A DNA stretch of 40,940 nt, from the NCBI GenBank assembly GCA_021324935.1, contig JAJPIE010000069.1:1-40940 (forward strand), read 5' to 3'. Position 1 is the first letter of the stretch. Each line of letters begins with the position of its first letter. Source of the DNA: Acidobacteriota bacterium. GTDB lineage: Bacteria; Acidobacteriota; Terriglobia; Acidiferrales; UBA7541. Below the pieces are notes generated by a model. The model was not told the origin of the DNA. It made no database searches and saw nothing but the letters and a program-made list of their open reading frames with translations. The translations under genes were made by a program, and so were the position numbers. Below, piece by piece: positions 1-7,482 of the stretch.

Positions 1-738
1 ACCGAAGACCTCGGCATCAAGCTCGAAAACGTCAAGATCGAAGACCTCGGCAAGGCCAAGAAGGTCACCATCGACAAGGACAACTCCACGATCGTCGAAG
101 GCGCGGGCAAGGCCAGCGAAATCGAAGGCCGTGTGAAGCAGATTCGCCAGCAGGTGGAAATCACCACCAGCGACTACGACCGCGAGAAGCTCCAGGAACG
201 CCTGGCGAAGCTGGTCGGCGGCGTTGCGGTGATCAAGGTGGGCGCGGCGACCGAAACCGAGCTGAAGGAAAAGAAGGCTCGCGTTGAAGACGCCATGCAC
301 GCCACGCGCGCGGCCGTGGAAGAAGGCATCGTTCCCGGCGGCGGCACCGCACTGCTCCGCTGCCTGAACGCCATCGACAAGCTGAAGCTGCATGACGACG
401 AAGCCGTCGGCGTGGGCATCGTGAAGCGCGCTCTGGAAGAGCCTGCTCGCCAGATCGCCCTTAATGCCGGCCACGAGGGCGCGGTCGTCATCGGCAAGAT
501 CCGCGAAGCGAAGGACGAAAACTTCGGCTTCAACGCGGACACCGGTGAATACGGCGACATGGTCAAGGCTGGCGTCATTGACCCGGCCAAGGTCACCCGC
601 CTGGCGCTGCAGAACGCCGCGTCCATCGCCGGCCTGATGCTCACCACCGAGGCGCTGGTGGCCGAGGTGAAGGAAGACGAGAAGAAGGCGGCCGCCGCGG
701 GTCCGGGTGGACCGGGTGGCATGGGCGGCATGTACTAA
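1..738 (+). CDS. groL: Chaperonin GroEL, C-terminal part (5' truncated by window edge)
   Basis: This is the last 245 codons of the 60-kDa chaperonin GroEL, the ATP-driven double-ring protein-folding machine of the cytoplasm, which works with GroES. The reading frame is open from base 1, so the gene starts outside the window; a methionine codon at 133 is internal. Family signatures visible are the apical/intermediate segment ([10 protein letters not shown], then [18 protein letters not shown]), the equatorial block [14 protein letters not shown], and the glycine/methionine-rich tail [10 protein letters not shown], which is typical of GroEL even though the last residue is Tyr rather than Met. 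Codon usage is strongly GC-biased, as expected for a highly expressed gene. Two hairpins follow the stop. I am very sure of the family; whether a second groL copy exists elsewhere cannot be judged. Confidence 0.98.
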   Translation, partial: TEDLGIKLENVKIEDLGKAKKVTIDKDNSTIVEGAGKASEIEGRVKQIRQQVEITTSDYDREKLQERLAKLVGGVAVIKVGAATETELKEKKARVEDAMHATRAAVEEGIVPGGGTALLRCLNAIDKLKLHDDEAVGVGIVKRALEEPARQIALNAGHEGAVVIGKIREAKDENFGFNADTGEYGDMVKAGVIDPAKVTRLALQNAASIAGLMLTTEALVAEVKEDEKKAAAAGPGGPGGMGGMY

Positions 739-756
739 GACGTACTGCAAATGCAG

Positions 757-778
757 GGCCCGCTTTCAGGAGCGGGCC
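757..778 (+). terminator. GC-rich hairpin just after groL
   Basis: An 8-bp perfect stem (757-764 with 771-778) closes a 6-nt loop 19 nt after the groL stop. It has no T tract of its own, so it is probably an mRNA 3'-end stabiliser or the first of two tandem terminator stems. Confidence 0.5.
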
Positions 779-794
779 GCTCAGACAACGCTGC

Positions 795-830
795 AAAGGG
801 CGGACGCGCAAGCGCCCGCCCTTTTTGTTT
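795..830 (+). terminator. Intrinsic terminator of groL
   Basis: A 13-bp stem (795-807 with 812-824, one A-C mismatch at 804) with a GCAA tetraloop runs into a T-rich tail (TTTTTGTTT). This is a strong Rho-independent terminator in the orientation of groL. Confidence 0.9.
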
Positions 831-929
831 GCTCTCAAGAAACCAATTGCAACCACCGGGATGCCGAATCCGTCCATTGCAATAGGCTGAAGAGACCGCC
901 AGCGGCATCCGGCCGCTGGGAAGGTTCCC

Positions 930-1463
930 TTGAGAACGGCGCTAATCTTTGTGCTCCTGTCCTCTCCGACGTTCGCGCAAAGCGCAATTTCTTCGCCTGT
1001 AATTCCGGAAGCTTGCGGGCCCAACGTCGAATTCGCAGTGAAAGCGGATCGCACTCAACACTCCTTGGCGCTGCCGGAAGCCGGAAAAGCACTTGTGTGT
1101 TTCATTGAAGAGTACAAAGTCGGGCCCGGTGCGATTTTCACGCCGACCGTAAGATTGGCTCTCGACGGAAAATGGGTCGGTGCGAACCGCGGCGGCTCTT
1201 ATTTTTCCTTTTCCGCCGCGCCCGGCGATCACCACCTCTGTGCGAGTTGGCAGTCCCGCAGCGCGGAGATCTCGAGTCAATATTCCTTGATGGGCTTCAC
1301 GGCGGAAGCGGGAAAAGTGTATTTCTTCAAGATTGCGCCGCGTCCCGGGGCTTATGAGGATCAGGGCGATGCGTGGAGCAAGGATTTGTCGCCAGTAAAT
1401 GCGGATGAGGCGAAATATCTCATCAGCACTCTTCCCCTCAGCCTCTCCCACCCCAAGAAATAA
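930..1463 (+). CDS. Secreted DUF2846-like protein of unknown function
   Basis: A 177-residue protein with a short N-terminal signal peptide (MRTALIFVLLSSPTFAQS; likely cleavage after AQ at about residue 17). The mature part shows the pattern seen in DUF2846 proteins: a GKALVCFIEEY strand, a V-x-L-x-L-D-G-x-W-V-G strand pair, a GGSYFSF turn and a PGDHHLCASW segment. This suggests a small beta-sandwich exported across the inner membrane. No lipobox cysteine is visible, so it is probably periplasmic rather than a lipoprotein. The start is TTG at 930, chosen because a good ribosome-binding site (GGGAAGG, 918-924) lies 5 nt upstream and because this start gives a proper signal peptide. It stands alone after the groL terminator. 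Function is unknown; the family assignment is moderate. Confidence 0.75.
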   Translation: MRTALIFVLLSSPTFAQSAISSPVIPEACGPNVEFAVKADRTQHSLALPEAGKALVCFIEEYKVGPGAIFTPTVRLALDGKWVGANRGGSYFSFSAAPGDHHLCASWQSRSAEISSQYSLMGFTAEAGKVYFFKIAPRPGAYEDQGDAWSKDLSPVNADEAKYLISTLPLSLSHPKK

Positions 1464-1580
1464 GCAAGAGCAGTAACCGGCGACAACTTTGCATGGATGT
1501 GGACAGATTTACACGCGCGGGACGGCCTCAAAGCGCACGGCGAAGCGCGAGATCGAGACAATCCGTAAGCAACTGATTCC

Positions 1581-2453
1581 ATGGAGGTAATTGAGCCCCA
1601 TTCCGAGCCTGCTTTCCGGGAATGGTACGCGAAATGCTCCCTCGTCGGCGTGCATAATACGGCTCTTGTGTTGACCTATCCCGACGATGGGAAGCGGACC
1701 CTGAAACTCCCTGGCAACAAATACCTCGGCCATCTGCTGCGAATCATCGGCGTGCTCAGTGCGCTCGCATTCCTCGCCTTATTTGCCAGCCTGGCGCTGA
1801 TGTTCGGCATTGGCCACTGGCTGGTAAAGCAGGACTCGCTGCAACCGGCCAACGCCATTGCGGTGCTCAGCGGCCATTTTCCGGACCGCGCGCTGGAAGC
1901 CGCGCGCCTCTATCGAGCCGGCTACGCGAAAGAAATCTGGCTGACGAATCCCGGCACGAATGCCAGCGTAGCCAAGGAGTTGGGCATTCACTTTCCCAGT
2001 GAGGCGGATTTCAACACGCTACTGCTCAAGCGCGAGGGCGTTCCCCAAAAAGCGATTCATATCCTGGAGAGCCCCATCGTAAACACCGATGACGAACTGG
2101 ACGTAATCGGCGATACCCTGGAACAAAAAGGCAGAGGCACCGTCATCATCGTCACGGACAAGGCGCATACGCGCCGCGTGCACGAATTGTGGACGCGCTA
2201 TGCCGCGGAGCGAGGCACGCTGATCGTGCATGGCATCTCCGATGACGATTTCAATCCCAATGGCTGGTGGAGAGACACGGACGACACTCATCAGGTGATT
2301 CACGAAATGCTGGGGATGATCAATGTGTGGGCTGGCAAACCGATGCGCACCCACGGTCGTGAGAAACCATCGCTTGCCGGAGTGAATCCCCCGCCAGGCG
2401 ACCTGATGCCTGAGGAATCGACGTCTAACGATGACGCCGTCGAGCAGGAATAA
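1581..2453 (+). CDS. YdcF/SanA-like (DUF218) membrane-anchored protein
   Basis: A 290-residue protein with one strong transmembrane helix at about residues 50-77 and a periplasmic DUF218 (YdcF/SanA/ElyC) domain at about 85-240. Recognisable parts are the first strand NAIAVLSGHFPDRALEAA, the KEIWLTNPG turn, the segment ILESPIVNTDDELDVI that matches the conserved Thr/Asp-rich core, and the VTDKAHTRRVHELW helix with its conserved Arg. Members of the family are linked to envelope integrity in other bacteria, but the reaction is not established. The C-terminal 45 residues are hydrophilic and acidic. The 45 residues before the helix are unusual, no Shine-Dalgarno precedes ATG 1581, and an internal GTG at 1668 is an alternative start. 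It converges with the 2510-2929 gene. Confidence 0.8.
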   Translation: MEVIEPHSEPAFREWYAKCSLVGVHNTALVLTYPDDGKRTLKLPGNKYLGHLLRIIGVLSALAFLALFASLALMFGIGHWLVKQDSLQPANAIAVLSGHFPDRALEAARLYRAGYAKEIWLTNPGTNASVAKELGIHFPSEADFNTLLLKREGVPQKAIHILESPIVNTDDELDVIGDTLEQKGRGTVIIVTDKAHTRRVHELWTRYAAERGTLIVHGISDDDFNPNGWWRDTDDTHQVIHEMLGMINVWAGKPMRTHGREKPSLAGVNPPPGDLMPEESTSNDDAVEQE

Positions 2454-2509
2454 CCGCATCCAGCGACAGTGCAACGGCGTGTGACTCGCGCTTCCCTGTT
2501 CGACCGCAG

Positions 2510-2929
2510 TTATGCGGGCTTGTTCGCAAGCCAGGCCCCCAGCACCAGGAAGAGCGTAATCGCCAACGAAAACACGATGGGCACCATGAAGAAATACTGC
2601 CAGCTCAGATAACTGACGCCCAAAAAGCAAATCACCATGGACCAACGCAGCAAGGAAAGCGAGCGAAGCGTGGCCGCTTCCAGCAAACCCAACTGCCAGC
2701 AGACCAGCGCGGCGAACAATTGCAGCACGCTGACGAAAAGCCCAAACCCAAGATAAAAATCGTAGTATGTCCGCGAGAATCCCTGGACATCGAAGCGTAT
2801 GGTCTTCATGGAAGCCACCAGGGTATCGACCCCCCAGCTCGGAAGAATCTGGCGGAAGCCGAGGGTGTGCCCGGCGGCAAACAGAATCAAAAGCACGGAA
2901 GCAATTCGGTACATCCACTTCGCCTTCAC
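2510..2929 (-). CDS. Four-helix membrane protein, LIC_13387-like
   Basis: A small integral membrane protein with four predicted helices (YRIASVLLILFAAGHTLGF near the start, FYLGFGLFVSVLQLFAALVCW, SMVICFLGVSYLSWQYFF, IVFSLAITLFLVLGAWLA). The pattern, with GHTLGF in helix 1 and short length, resembles the LIC_13387 family of uncharacterised membrane proteins. A GTG start at 2929 is chosen because AGGGGAGGG sits five nt upstream; a longer form from GTG 2968 would put that ribosome-binding site inside the gene, and ATG 2914 is the other candidate. It is the third gene of an arsR - AHSA1 - membrane-protein operon. This type of protein is often found next to such ArsR/SRPBCC pairs, which suggests a shared but undefined stress role. 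Confidence 0.8.
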   Translation of the reverse strand: MKAKWMYRIASVLLILFAAGHTLGFRQILPSWGVDTLVASMKTIRFDVQGFSRTYYDFYLGFGLFVSVLQLFAALVCWQLGLLEAATLRSLSLLRWSMVICFLGVSYLSWQYFFMVPIVFSLAITLFLVLGAWLANKPA

Positions 2930-2996
2930 AAATTCCCTCCCCTGGCGGGAGCCGGGAGCCGCTTGCACCCAGCCCGGCCATCCGCATCGTTCGCGT

Positions 2997-3476
2997 TTAC
3001 TTTGTCGCTTCCAGATAAAGATCCAGAATCACCGGCCAGCCGCCCGGCGAACTCACCTGCTCGCGCATCTTCTCCCAGCCGGCGCCGTGGCGTTCCAGGT
3101 GACGGTGTTCAAATTCGAGGCGCGTGGTTTCCGGGCCTTCGGCGATAAATTCCAGAGCGACCTCGCTCGCCTTGGCAAGATCCGGATGGAAAGACCAGTC
3201 CGGCTGCAGATGCCAGGAAAGCACGACTTTCTTCGGCGGCTCCCACGCGAGCACGCTGCCCCAAATGCATTGTTCGCCGATTGCATTGATTTCATACCAG
3301 CGCCCGCCCGTGCGCGGATCGATCAGAATGTCCTTAAATGGCGTGCCGCCTACGTGGTGTGATTGCGGCCACCATGCGCCCATCTTTTCCGTAAACACCT
3401 TGAAGGCGAGGTCAATGGGAACGTTTACGTGCATGGTCCTTTTGTAGGCGGTTGTCGGCGCGGTTTCGGGCGTCAT
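2997..3476 (-). CDS. SRPBCC/AHSA1-family protein
   Basis: About 159 residues with the SRPBCC (START-like) fold of the AHSA1 family. The first strand (YKRTMHVNVPIDLAFKVFTEKMGAWWP) is followed by GGRWYEI, WGSVLAWEPPKKVVLSW and TRLEFEHRHLERHGAGWEKMR, which match the order of strands and the long C-terminal helix of the family. These proteins bind hydrophobic ligands in an internal cavity; the ligand here is unknown. The start ATG at 3476 has an AGGAGA site at proper spacing and lies 65 nt inside the 3' end of the arsR gene, so the two are translationally coupled. The pairing of an ArsR regulator with an overlapping AHSA1 gene is a widespread arrangement, which supports the call. Confidence 0.9.
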   Translation of the reverse strand: MTPETAPTTAYKRTMHVNVPIDLAFKVFTEKMGAWWPQSHHVGGTPFKDILIDPRTGGRWYEINAIGEQCIWGSVLAWEPPKKVVLSWHLQPDWSFHPDLAKASEVALEFIAEGPETTRLEFEHRHLERHGAGWEKMREQVSSPGGWPVILDLYLEATK

Positions 3477-3798
3477 GCTTTTTCTCCTCTTCGTATTCTT
3501 CCTCGGCAAACTTTTTGAAGGCCAGCAGGCTCTTGTCCCAGAGTTTGGCGAAATGATCGCGCAGCAGGGCCAGCCCCTCGGGATTGAGCTCGTAGATGCG
3601 CCGGGTGCCTTCGCGGCGATCGCAAACCAGGCGGGCGTTCTTCAATACGCGCAGGTGCTGCGAGACAGCGGGGCGCGATACCGGCAGTCCGGCGGCAAGT
3701 TGGTTTACCGCGAGCGGCTGGTTCCCCAGCATCTCGAAGATGGCCAGGCGGGTGGGATCCCCCAAGGCGGTCAGGCCATTTTGTATGTAAGTATTCAC
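3412..3798 (-). CDS. ArsR-family winged-helix repressor
   Basis: A 128-residue ArsR/SmtB-type transcription regulator. ALGDPTRLAIFEMLGNQPLAVNQLAAGLPVSRPAVSQHLRVLKNARLVCDRREGTRRIYEL is the classical helix-turn-helix plus wing. There is no CxC metal-binding motif in the recognition helix region, so it is probably not an arsenic or cadmium sensor but belongs to the group paired with SRPBCC proteins. The C-terminal tail is highly charged (EEEYEEEKKHDARNRAD) and overlaps the AHSA1 gene by 65 nt. The GTG start has no ribosome-binding site. Instead an excellent promoter (TTGACA, 17 nt, TAACTT) ends 7 nt before it, so the mRNA is likely leaderless. Four half-sites cover the -10 and the start, suggesting autorepression. 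Confidence 0.93.
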   Translation of the reverse strand: MNTYIQNGLTALGDPTRLAIFEMLGNQPLAVNQLAAGLPVSRPAVSQHLRVLKNARLVCDRREGTRRIYELNPEGLALLRDHFAKLWDKSLLAFKKFAEEEYEEEKKHDARNRADNRLQKDHARKRSH

Positions 3799-3834
3799 TT
3801 ACGGTAAGTTACTGCTTACGCTTGCCCATGTCAA
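3787..3834 (-). promoter_or_regulatory. arsR promoter with overlapping GTAAG/CTTAC operator array
   Basis: Read on the minus strand, TTGACA (3834-3829), a 17-nt spacer and TAACTT (3811-3806) form a near-ideal sigma-70 promoter ending 7 nt before the GTG start. Overlapping it are four alternating half-sites: GTAAGT 3787-3792, ACTTAC 3797-3802, GTAAGT 3804-3809 and CTTAC 3815-3819. Adjacent pairs form inverted repeats with 4-, 1- and 5-nt centres. They cover the -10, the likely transcription start and the first codons, as expected of an autorepressor site. Binding by the ArsR protein is inferred. Confidence 0.75.
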
Positions 3835-3896
3835 GCGCCTTTTCAATATCTCCGCGTGCGGGCCGAAACCGGGGGCAAATGGCCTTCCCGCCAATG

Positions 3897-3933
3897 AAAA
3901 GCGCTTCGCTCACCCTTTTGGTGCGCGAAGCGC
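3897..3933 (-). terminator. Intrinsic terminator (minus strand)
   Basis: A 9-bp stem (3901-3909 with 3925-3933), one mismatch, then 4 more pairs around a 5-nt loop, followed on the minus strand by TTTT. It lies downstream of the gene remnant at 3957 and stops minus-strand transcription coming from the M24 peptidase gene. Confidence 0.75.
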
Positions 3934-3956
3934 GGCCAGCTTAGCTTGAAATTTTC

Positions 3957-4287
3957 TTACGTGCCCATATACATGACGTGGACATTCACGCCAGTGTGGA
4001 CGTTATGCAGGATGGACCAGCCGTTGTGGTCAGGGTCTTCATACACAACGAAATCATCATCGCAGTCCCAGCACCAGTCCATGCAAATTGGCCAATCCCA
4101 GTTTGCCAACGGGAAATAGGAGCCCCCCTGGGAACCAGAACCAGTGATGATCGCGATCCACGCGGATGATGAGATAGCGATGGTCTGCCCCGAAGTGTTC
4201 GAATCGACCGTGCTCGAAAGGATGATTCACTTGATAGCGCTTGTCGTCCGGCCGGTCGTGGCCGTACCAGTAGTCGTTGTTGACCTG
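3957..4287 (-). pseudogene. Frameshifted, 5'-truncated gene remnant
   Basis: Reading the minus strand from 4287, one frame encodes a His/Asp/Trp/Tyr-rich stretch (NNDYWYGHD, then HPFEHGRFEHFG, then RVDRDHHWFWFPGG). The frame is then lost at a run of six G at about 4126-4131. Removing one G restores a continuous frame to the stop at 3957-3959 (WDWPICMDWCWDCDDDF, ending NVHVMYMGT). No start codon or signal peptide remains, because a TAG at 4288-4290 lies directly upstream. The residue pattern looks like the mature part of a small secreted protein rich in Trp and Asp, with four Cys (WPICMDWCWDC), but I do not recognise the family. It may be a true pseudogene or an assembly or sequencing error at the homopolymer plus a lost 5' end. 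Confidence 0.5.
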
Positions 4288-4323
4288 CTACGGGACTCAG
4301 CCTATTGAAAATGGCAGCAGAAG

Positions 4324-5643
4324 TCAGTGACCAGCGGCCATCTCTGCTTCAATCTCTTCCGCTGTGTAAGGCAAACCGGGGGTGAGGACCTCCGCATTGT
4401 CTTTACCGACGAGATACATGTCTTCCAGATAGTAGCCCTGGCCACCGATGACGGCAATCGGCTCAAAGTCGATCACCATGCCGGCGCGCAGCGATCCTTC
4501 AACGTAGCCAGCGTCCAGATTCATCGTGTGCATTTGCCAGTATGGAACATTTTTGCGATCCGACCAGGTGGCGATGGCTTGTTGAGCCCGGGAAGTTTTG
4601 GCGGAGTCGCGATGACGCAGCAATTCTTTTTTCCAAATCTCAAATCCCTGAGCTTCGGTGAGGCCTTCCTTTATTTCGCCAGCAGTGGCGCGGTAGGCCG
4701 ACACAAAAATATTCCACACTTCCTGTTGTTCCTCCGTAAACTTCCCGGAGACGGGTATGGTGCGGCCCAAATCGCCCTGGTAATGCTCCCACTCGCAGCC
4801 GACATCCAGGCGCACCAGATCGCCGGCTTGCATCTTCGAGTCAAGATGGTCATAGCGGGCAAAGGACTCCATCGGCTTGGGAAATGCGCCGTTGATTCCA
4901 GCCATCGCCCAGGGCCAGAAAGAAACTCCGCGCGCTTCCTTCCAGCAGGCGTCCACCACGCTCAGTTCCACGGTCCGCTGGGAGACTCCCGGACGAATGG
5001 CGCGCATTCCAGCCCAAAACGCCACCACGGTTGCACGCGCCGCCACTCTCGAATCGCGCTGCTCCCCCGCACTTTCGACCGCAAGCAAAGTGTCCAGTTT
5101 CACGCCGACTTCCCGGAATCCCGCCTTGGGCCATTTCTGCTGAAGCAACTGGACCCATCCAGGCGCGCGGGGATCTTTCAGAGCCGAAAGGTTCGCTGGA
5201 AGCAGGGGAACCTCCGGCTTGTAGTAGAGCTTTGCGCCTGCGGTGGCCTGACGTGCGAGAAAATCCTCCAGCTTCTCCCATTCGACCACGTGTTCCACGC
5301 CGAGTTTGCGCTCTGAGGCCACGCCTGGCTGGAACTCCTGCCGGGCCGTCGAAGCAGGAGGAGGGACGAACAGCCAACTCTCCCGGCTCTTGCCATCGAT
5401 GGCGAGGATGCACCCCGGCGAATTTTCAAGTCCCGTAAGGTAATAAAAAGCGGCATCTTCGCGATGGCCATCGGAGGTCCAATCCACAACGTTCCTCGAA
5501 TGAAGAAGCAGAACGCCGTCGGAAAAAACCCGCGCGGCACGCGCCCGGCGATCGCGGAGTTCCGCCTTATCCGCCGCAAGGCACGGCACGGTGGTCAGCA
5601 ATCCAATCAACGCCGCAAGCATCCGCAAACGCTTAAGATTCAT
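4324..5643 (-). CDS. Exported M24B peptidase (Xaa-Pro aminopeptidase-like)
   Basis: A 439-residue aminopeptidase P-like protein that would remove N-terminal residues preceding proline, acting outside the cytoplasm. A signal peptide (MNLKRLRMLAALIGLLTTVPCLAA) is followed by a creatinase-type N-terminal domain (FYYLTGLENSPGCILAI, LFVPP) and a pita-bread catalytic domain. The dinuclear metal ligands can be followed: Asp in RLDVGCEW, Asp in GDLGRTIPVSG, His in WQMHTMNLDAGY, Glu in VIDFEPIAVI and Glu in YYLEDMYLV. The usual GHGxG around the histidine is replaced by WQMHTMNL, so activity could be altered. ATG 5643 is chosen over an upstream start at 5736 because it gives a clean signal peptide. A gene remnant and a terminator follow it on the same strand. 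Confidence 0.9.
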   Translation of the reverse strand: MNLKRLRMLAALIGLLTTVPCLAADKAELRDRRARAARVFSDGVLLLHSRNVVDWTSDGHREDAAFYYLTGLENSPGCILAIDGKSRESWLFVPPPASTARQEFQPGVASERKLGVEHVVEWEKLEDFLARQATAGAKLYYKPEVPLLPANLSALKDPRAPGWVQLLQQKWPKAGFREVGVKLDTLLAVESAGEQRDSRVAARATVVAFWAGMRAIRPGVSQRTVELSVVDACWKEARGVSFWPWAMAGINGAFPKPMESFARYDHLDSKMQAGDLVRLDVGCEWEHYQGDLGRTIPVSGKFTEEQQEVWNIFVSAYRATAGEIKEGLTEAQGFEIWKKELLRHRDSAKTSRAQQAIATWSDRKNVPYWQMHTMNLDAGYVEGSLRAGMVIDFEPIAVIGGQGYYLEDMYLVGKDNAEVLTPGLPYTAEEIEAEMAAGH

Positions 5644-5694
5644 GGCGACCAACGCTACCATGGCACGAATCACGGCTACAATGGCTGCCCTTCC

Positions 5695-5723
5695 TTGCCC
5701 GATTTCCTCTCCTTCGCTACACT
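5695..5723 (+). promoter_or_regulatory. Candidate promoter of the DUF47-PiT operon
   Basis: TTGCCC at 5695-5700, a 17-nt spacer and TACACT at 5718-5723. The predicted start gives a leader of about 35 nt before ATG 5765. The same -10 hexamer occurs before the aromatic leader peptide. Confidence 0.5.
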
Positions 5724-5764
5724 TCCTCTGCCACACTCGAGCTCCTCAGGGGGGAGCGGGTCAC

Positions 5765-6391
5765 ATGCCAGGCTTTTTACAGCGCTTTATGCCGCGAGAC
5801 GGGGATTTCTTTGTCCTTTTCCGCAAACAAGCGGAAAATGTCGTCAGCGGCGCCAACGCTTTTACCAGCATGCTCGAGCATTACACCGGCGTGCCGGAAC
5901 AGGTGCAGCGCGTGAAGGCCATCGAACACCAGGGCGACGAAATTTCGCACCAGATTTTCCGGAAGCTCAACCAGACCTTCATCACCCCGTTTGACCGCGA
6001 GGACATGCACGAGCTCTGCGGCACCATGGACGACGTGATCGACCTGATCGACGCCGCCGCCAGCCGATTCGTGCTCTATCGCGTAGACCAGGTGCGCCCC
6101 GGCACGATCGAGCTGGCCAAGATCATCGCCGCGGCCTGCGCCGAACTTTCCGCCGCCGTTCATTCCATGGAAAATCCGGATAAGTCCCTGCAGCACGTGA
6201 TCGAAATCAACCGCCTGGAGAATGAAAGCGACCGCATTTGCCGCACGCTGATCGCCCAGCTTTTCGAGGAAGAAAAAGATCCCGTGCAAATCATCAAGTG
6301 GAAAGAGATTTTCGAAGTGATGGAAACCGCCGTAGACAAGTGTGAAGACGTCTCCAACGTCATCGAGAGCGTCATCCTGAAGAACGCCTGA
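5765..6391 (+). CDS. DUF47-family phosphate transport accessory protein
   Basis: A 208-residue, all-helical PhoU-related protein of the DUF47 (Pit accessory) family. The N-terminal FLQRFMPRDGDFFVLFRKQAENVV and the heptad-like EHQGDEISHQIFRKLNQTFITPFDREDMHEL are diagnostic, the latter containing the (E/D)xxxD metal-binding motif. It is followed by the second PhoU-like repeat (INRLENESDRICRTLIAQLFEEEKDP). The protein is cytosolic and is thought to regulate the adjacent transporter. ATG 5765 is used because the conserved N-terminus begins here and a G-rich ribosome-binding site lies just upstream. The stop is 4 nt before the start of the PiT gene, so the pair is one transcription unit. Confidence 0.95.
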   Translation: MPGFLQRFMPRDGDFFVLFRKQAENVVSGANAFTSMLEHYTGVPEQVQRVKAIEHQGDEISHQIFRKLNQTFITPFDREDMHELCGTMDDVIDLIDAAASRFVLYRVDQVRPGTIELAKIIAAACAELSAAVHSMENPDKSLQHVIEINRLENESDRICRTLIAQLFEEEKDPVQIIKWKEIFEVMETAVDKCEDVSNVIESVILKNA

Positions 6392-6395
6392 ACCC

Positions 6396-7406
6396 GTGAG
6401 CCAATTCGCAATCGTCCTGATTACGGTATTTCTGACGCTGGCCTTCGAATTTTCCAACGGCTGGCACGACGCCGCCAATTCCATCGCCACGGTGGTTTCC
6501 ACGCGCGTTCTGACCCCGTTTCGCGCGGTGTTCTGGGCGGCATTCTGGAATTTTGTGGCGGCCTTCGTGTTCGGCACCGCGGTGGCCAAAACGATTGGCA
6601 GCGGCATGGTGCACATCGAGATGGTCGACGAAAAAGTGCTGCTGGCCGGGCTGGTGGGCGCCATTTCGTGGAACCTGATTACGCTCACCTTGGGCCTGCC
6701 GACCAGTTCTTCGCACGCGTTGATGGGCGGTTACGGCGGCGCTGCGGTGGCCTATTCGGGATTTCGCGCGCTGATTCTGAGCGGTTGGACCAAGCCGATC
6801 CTGTTTATCATTTTGTCGCCCGTAATCGGCATGATGCTGGCGACCATGATCACCCTGCTGACCAGTTGGATCGTCCGCAAGCAGCGTCCCTACAAAGTGG
6901 ATCAGTGGTTCCGGCGGTTGCAGCTGTTTTCAGCCGCGCTTTTCAGCCTGGGGCATGGCACCAACGACTCGCAAAAGGGTATGGGCATCATCACCACCGT
7001 TCTTGTCGCCGGCGGACTCCTGAAAACTTTCTCGGTGCCCTTCTGGGTGATCATCTGCTGCCATCTGGCGATGGCTGGCGGCACGATGGCCGGTGGCTGG
7101 CGGATCATCAAGACCATGGGACAGCGCATCACCAAACTGACGCCGTTTGGCGGGTTTGCGGCAGAAACCGCGGGCGGGATGACCATCGTAGCCAACGCCG
7201 TTTTCGGCATTCCCGTGAGCACCACGCATACGATTACCGGCGCGATTGTCGGGGTGGGGGCGTCTCACCGGCTGACCGCGGTACGCTGGGGCGTAACCCG
7301 CCGGATTATTTGGGCTTGGGTGCTAACGATTCCCGGCGCGGCCGTCCTGGGTGCGGGGATGTTCCGCTTTGTTATCCCCCTGATTGCCGGGTTCCACTTG
7401 CCCTGA
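6396..7406 (+). CDS. pit: PiT-family inorganic phosphate permease
   Basis: A 336-residue low-affinity phosphate transporter of the inner membrane (PiT/PHO-4 family), driven by proton or cation symport. The two internal repeats are clear: the first signature NGWHDAANSIATVVSTRVLTP near residue 22 and the second GHGTNDSQKGMGII near residue 185. About ten hydrophobic helices surround them, and GIPVSTTHTITGAIVGVG lies near the C-terminus. The length is near that of compact bacterial PiT proteins. The GTG start at 6396 is set by the beginning of the first membrane helix and by coupling to the DUF47 gene 4 nt upstream. With the PhoU-like partner this forms a standard constitutive phosphate uptake module. 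Confidence 0.96.
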   Translation: MSQFAIVLITVFLTLAFEFSNGWHDAANSIATVVSTRVLTPFRAVFWAAFWNFVAAFVFGTAVAKTIGSGMVHIEMVDEKVLLAGLVGAISWNLITLTLGLPTSSSHALMGGYGGAAVAYSGFRALILSGWTKPILFIILSPVIGMMLATMITLLTSWIVRKQRPYKVDQWFRRLQLFSAALFSLGHGTNDSQKGMGIITTVLVAGGLLKTFSVPFWVIICCHLAMAGGTMAGGWRIIKTMGQRITKLTPFGGFAAETAGGMTIVANAVFGIPVSTTHTITGAIVGVGASHRLTAVRWGVTRRIIWAWVLTIPGAAVLGAGMFRFVIPLIAGFHLP

Positions 7407-7444
7407 GTAAACTAGTAGTACCCGTAGCCTAGCCTCAGCGCTTC

Positions 7445-7473
7445 TTGACCATCCCTGTCCCCTTGCTTAGTAT
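7445..7473 (+). promoter_or_regulatory. Candidate promoter of the kinase gene, near-leaderless
   Basis: TTGACC at 7445-7450, a 17-nt spacer and TAGTAT at 7468-7473, only 9 nt before ATG 7483. No Shine-Dalgarno is present, so the transcript probably has a leader of only one or two nt. Confidence 0.6.
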
Positions 7474-7482
7474 CGATTGACT

